From assembly GCA_030425485.1 (NCBI GenBank), contig JAUIAM010000005.1:1-64000 (forward strand): DNA of 64,000 bases, written 5' to 3'. A program made the position numbers and the translations under genes. This document shows positions 63,776-64,000 of this stretch, piece after piece. The number at the start of each line of letters is the position of its first letter. Within the stretch, counting starts at the first letter, position 1. This stretch comes from Verrucomicrobiia bacterium (GTDB lineage Bacteria; Verrucomicrobiota; Verrucomicrobiia; Opitutales; Cerasicoccaceae). The notes under the pieces were generated by a model that was not told the origin of the DNA, made no database searches, and saw only the letters and a program-made list of their open reading frames with translations.

Positions 63776-64000
63776 ATGTCTCATACAATCTCATCGGCTC
63801 TGCTGAGTCTCGATCTCGGCGCAGGCTGGGAGTTTTTTCACGCCAAGGGCAATGCCTGGTACGGGGCGATTGTGCCCGGCTGCGTACACAGCGACCTCCG
63901 TCGACATGGGCTCATCCCGGATCCGTTTTATGGGCGCAATGAGCGCAACTTGCTGTGGATTGAGCAGACAGACTGGACTTATCGCAACCGTTTCGAAGTC
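63776..64000 (+). CDS. Glycoside hydrolase family 2 (beta-mannosidase-like), N-terminal fragment cut by window end
   Basis: My translation from ATG 63776: MSHTISSALLSLDLGAGWEFFHAKGNAWYGAIVPGCVHSDLRRHGLIPDPFYGRNERNLLWIEQTDWTYRNRFEV. Confidence 0.85.
   Translation, partial: MSHTISSALLSLDLGAGWEFFHAKGNAWYGAIVPGCVHSDLRRHGLIPDPFYGRNERNLLWIEQTDWTYRNRFEV

Overview
64 kb of a GC-rich bacterial chromosome. The PEP-CTERM protein, the giant PilX/Verru_Chthon-like protein and the polysaccharide genes suggest Verrucomicrobiota/Opitutae, but that is inference. I saw no rRNA, tRNA, CRISPR array, transposase or prophage.

Main blocks, left to right:
(1) Pyruvate:ferredoxin oxidoreductase (nifJ).
(2) Two minus-strand efflux clusters: NodT/HlyD/DUF3302, and an overlapping TetR-OMF-MFP-MFS-RND array.
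(3) A possible amino-sugar or N-glycoside catabolic island: an ADP-ribosylglycohydrolase-fold protein with a C-terminal beta-sandwich-like extension, LacI, AraC, PIG-L deacetylase, a divergent NagB-like protein and a sodium:solute symporter. A perfect 26-bp palindrome lies upstream of it.
(4) A second TetR-OMF-MFP-RND efflux operon.
(5) An aquaporin.
(6) A ~16.6 kb co-directional nitrate assimilation and molybdenum cofactor locus (nrtABCD-like, DmsB-DmsC fusion, nasA, nirA, diflavin reductase, porin, MOSC, moeA, moaC, mobA, moaD). It is followed by a signal-peptide-less NrtA/NasS-like protein, a divergent LysR regulator, moaE and moaA.
(7) A polysaccharide/surface region: multidomain glycoside hydrolase, PEP-CTERM protein, AraC, sialidase-like protein, FAD oxidoreductase, giant PilX-like protein, secreted partner, and a GH2 enzyme truncated by the window end.

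Most notable non-coding structures: a ~184-bp near-symmetric inverted-repeat element (18000-18183) carrying CTTTGCG-type repeats; a strong hairpin between nrtA and nrtB; palindromes upstream of nrtA; and seven consecutive stop codons after the HAE1 pump.
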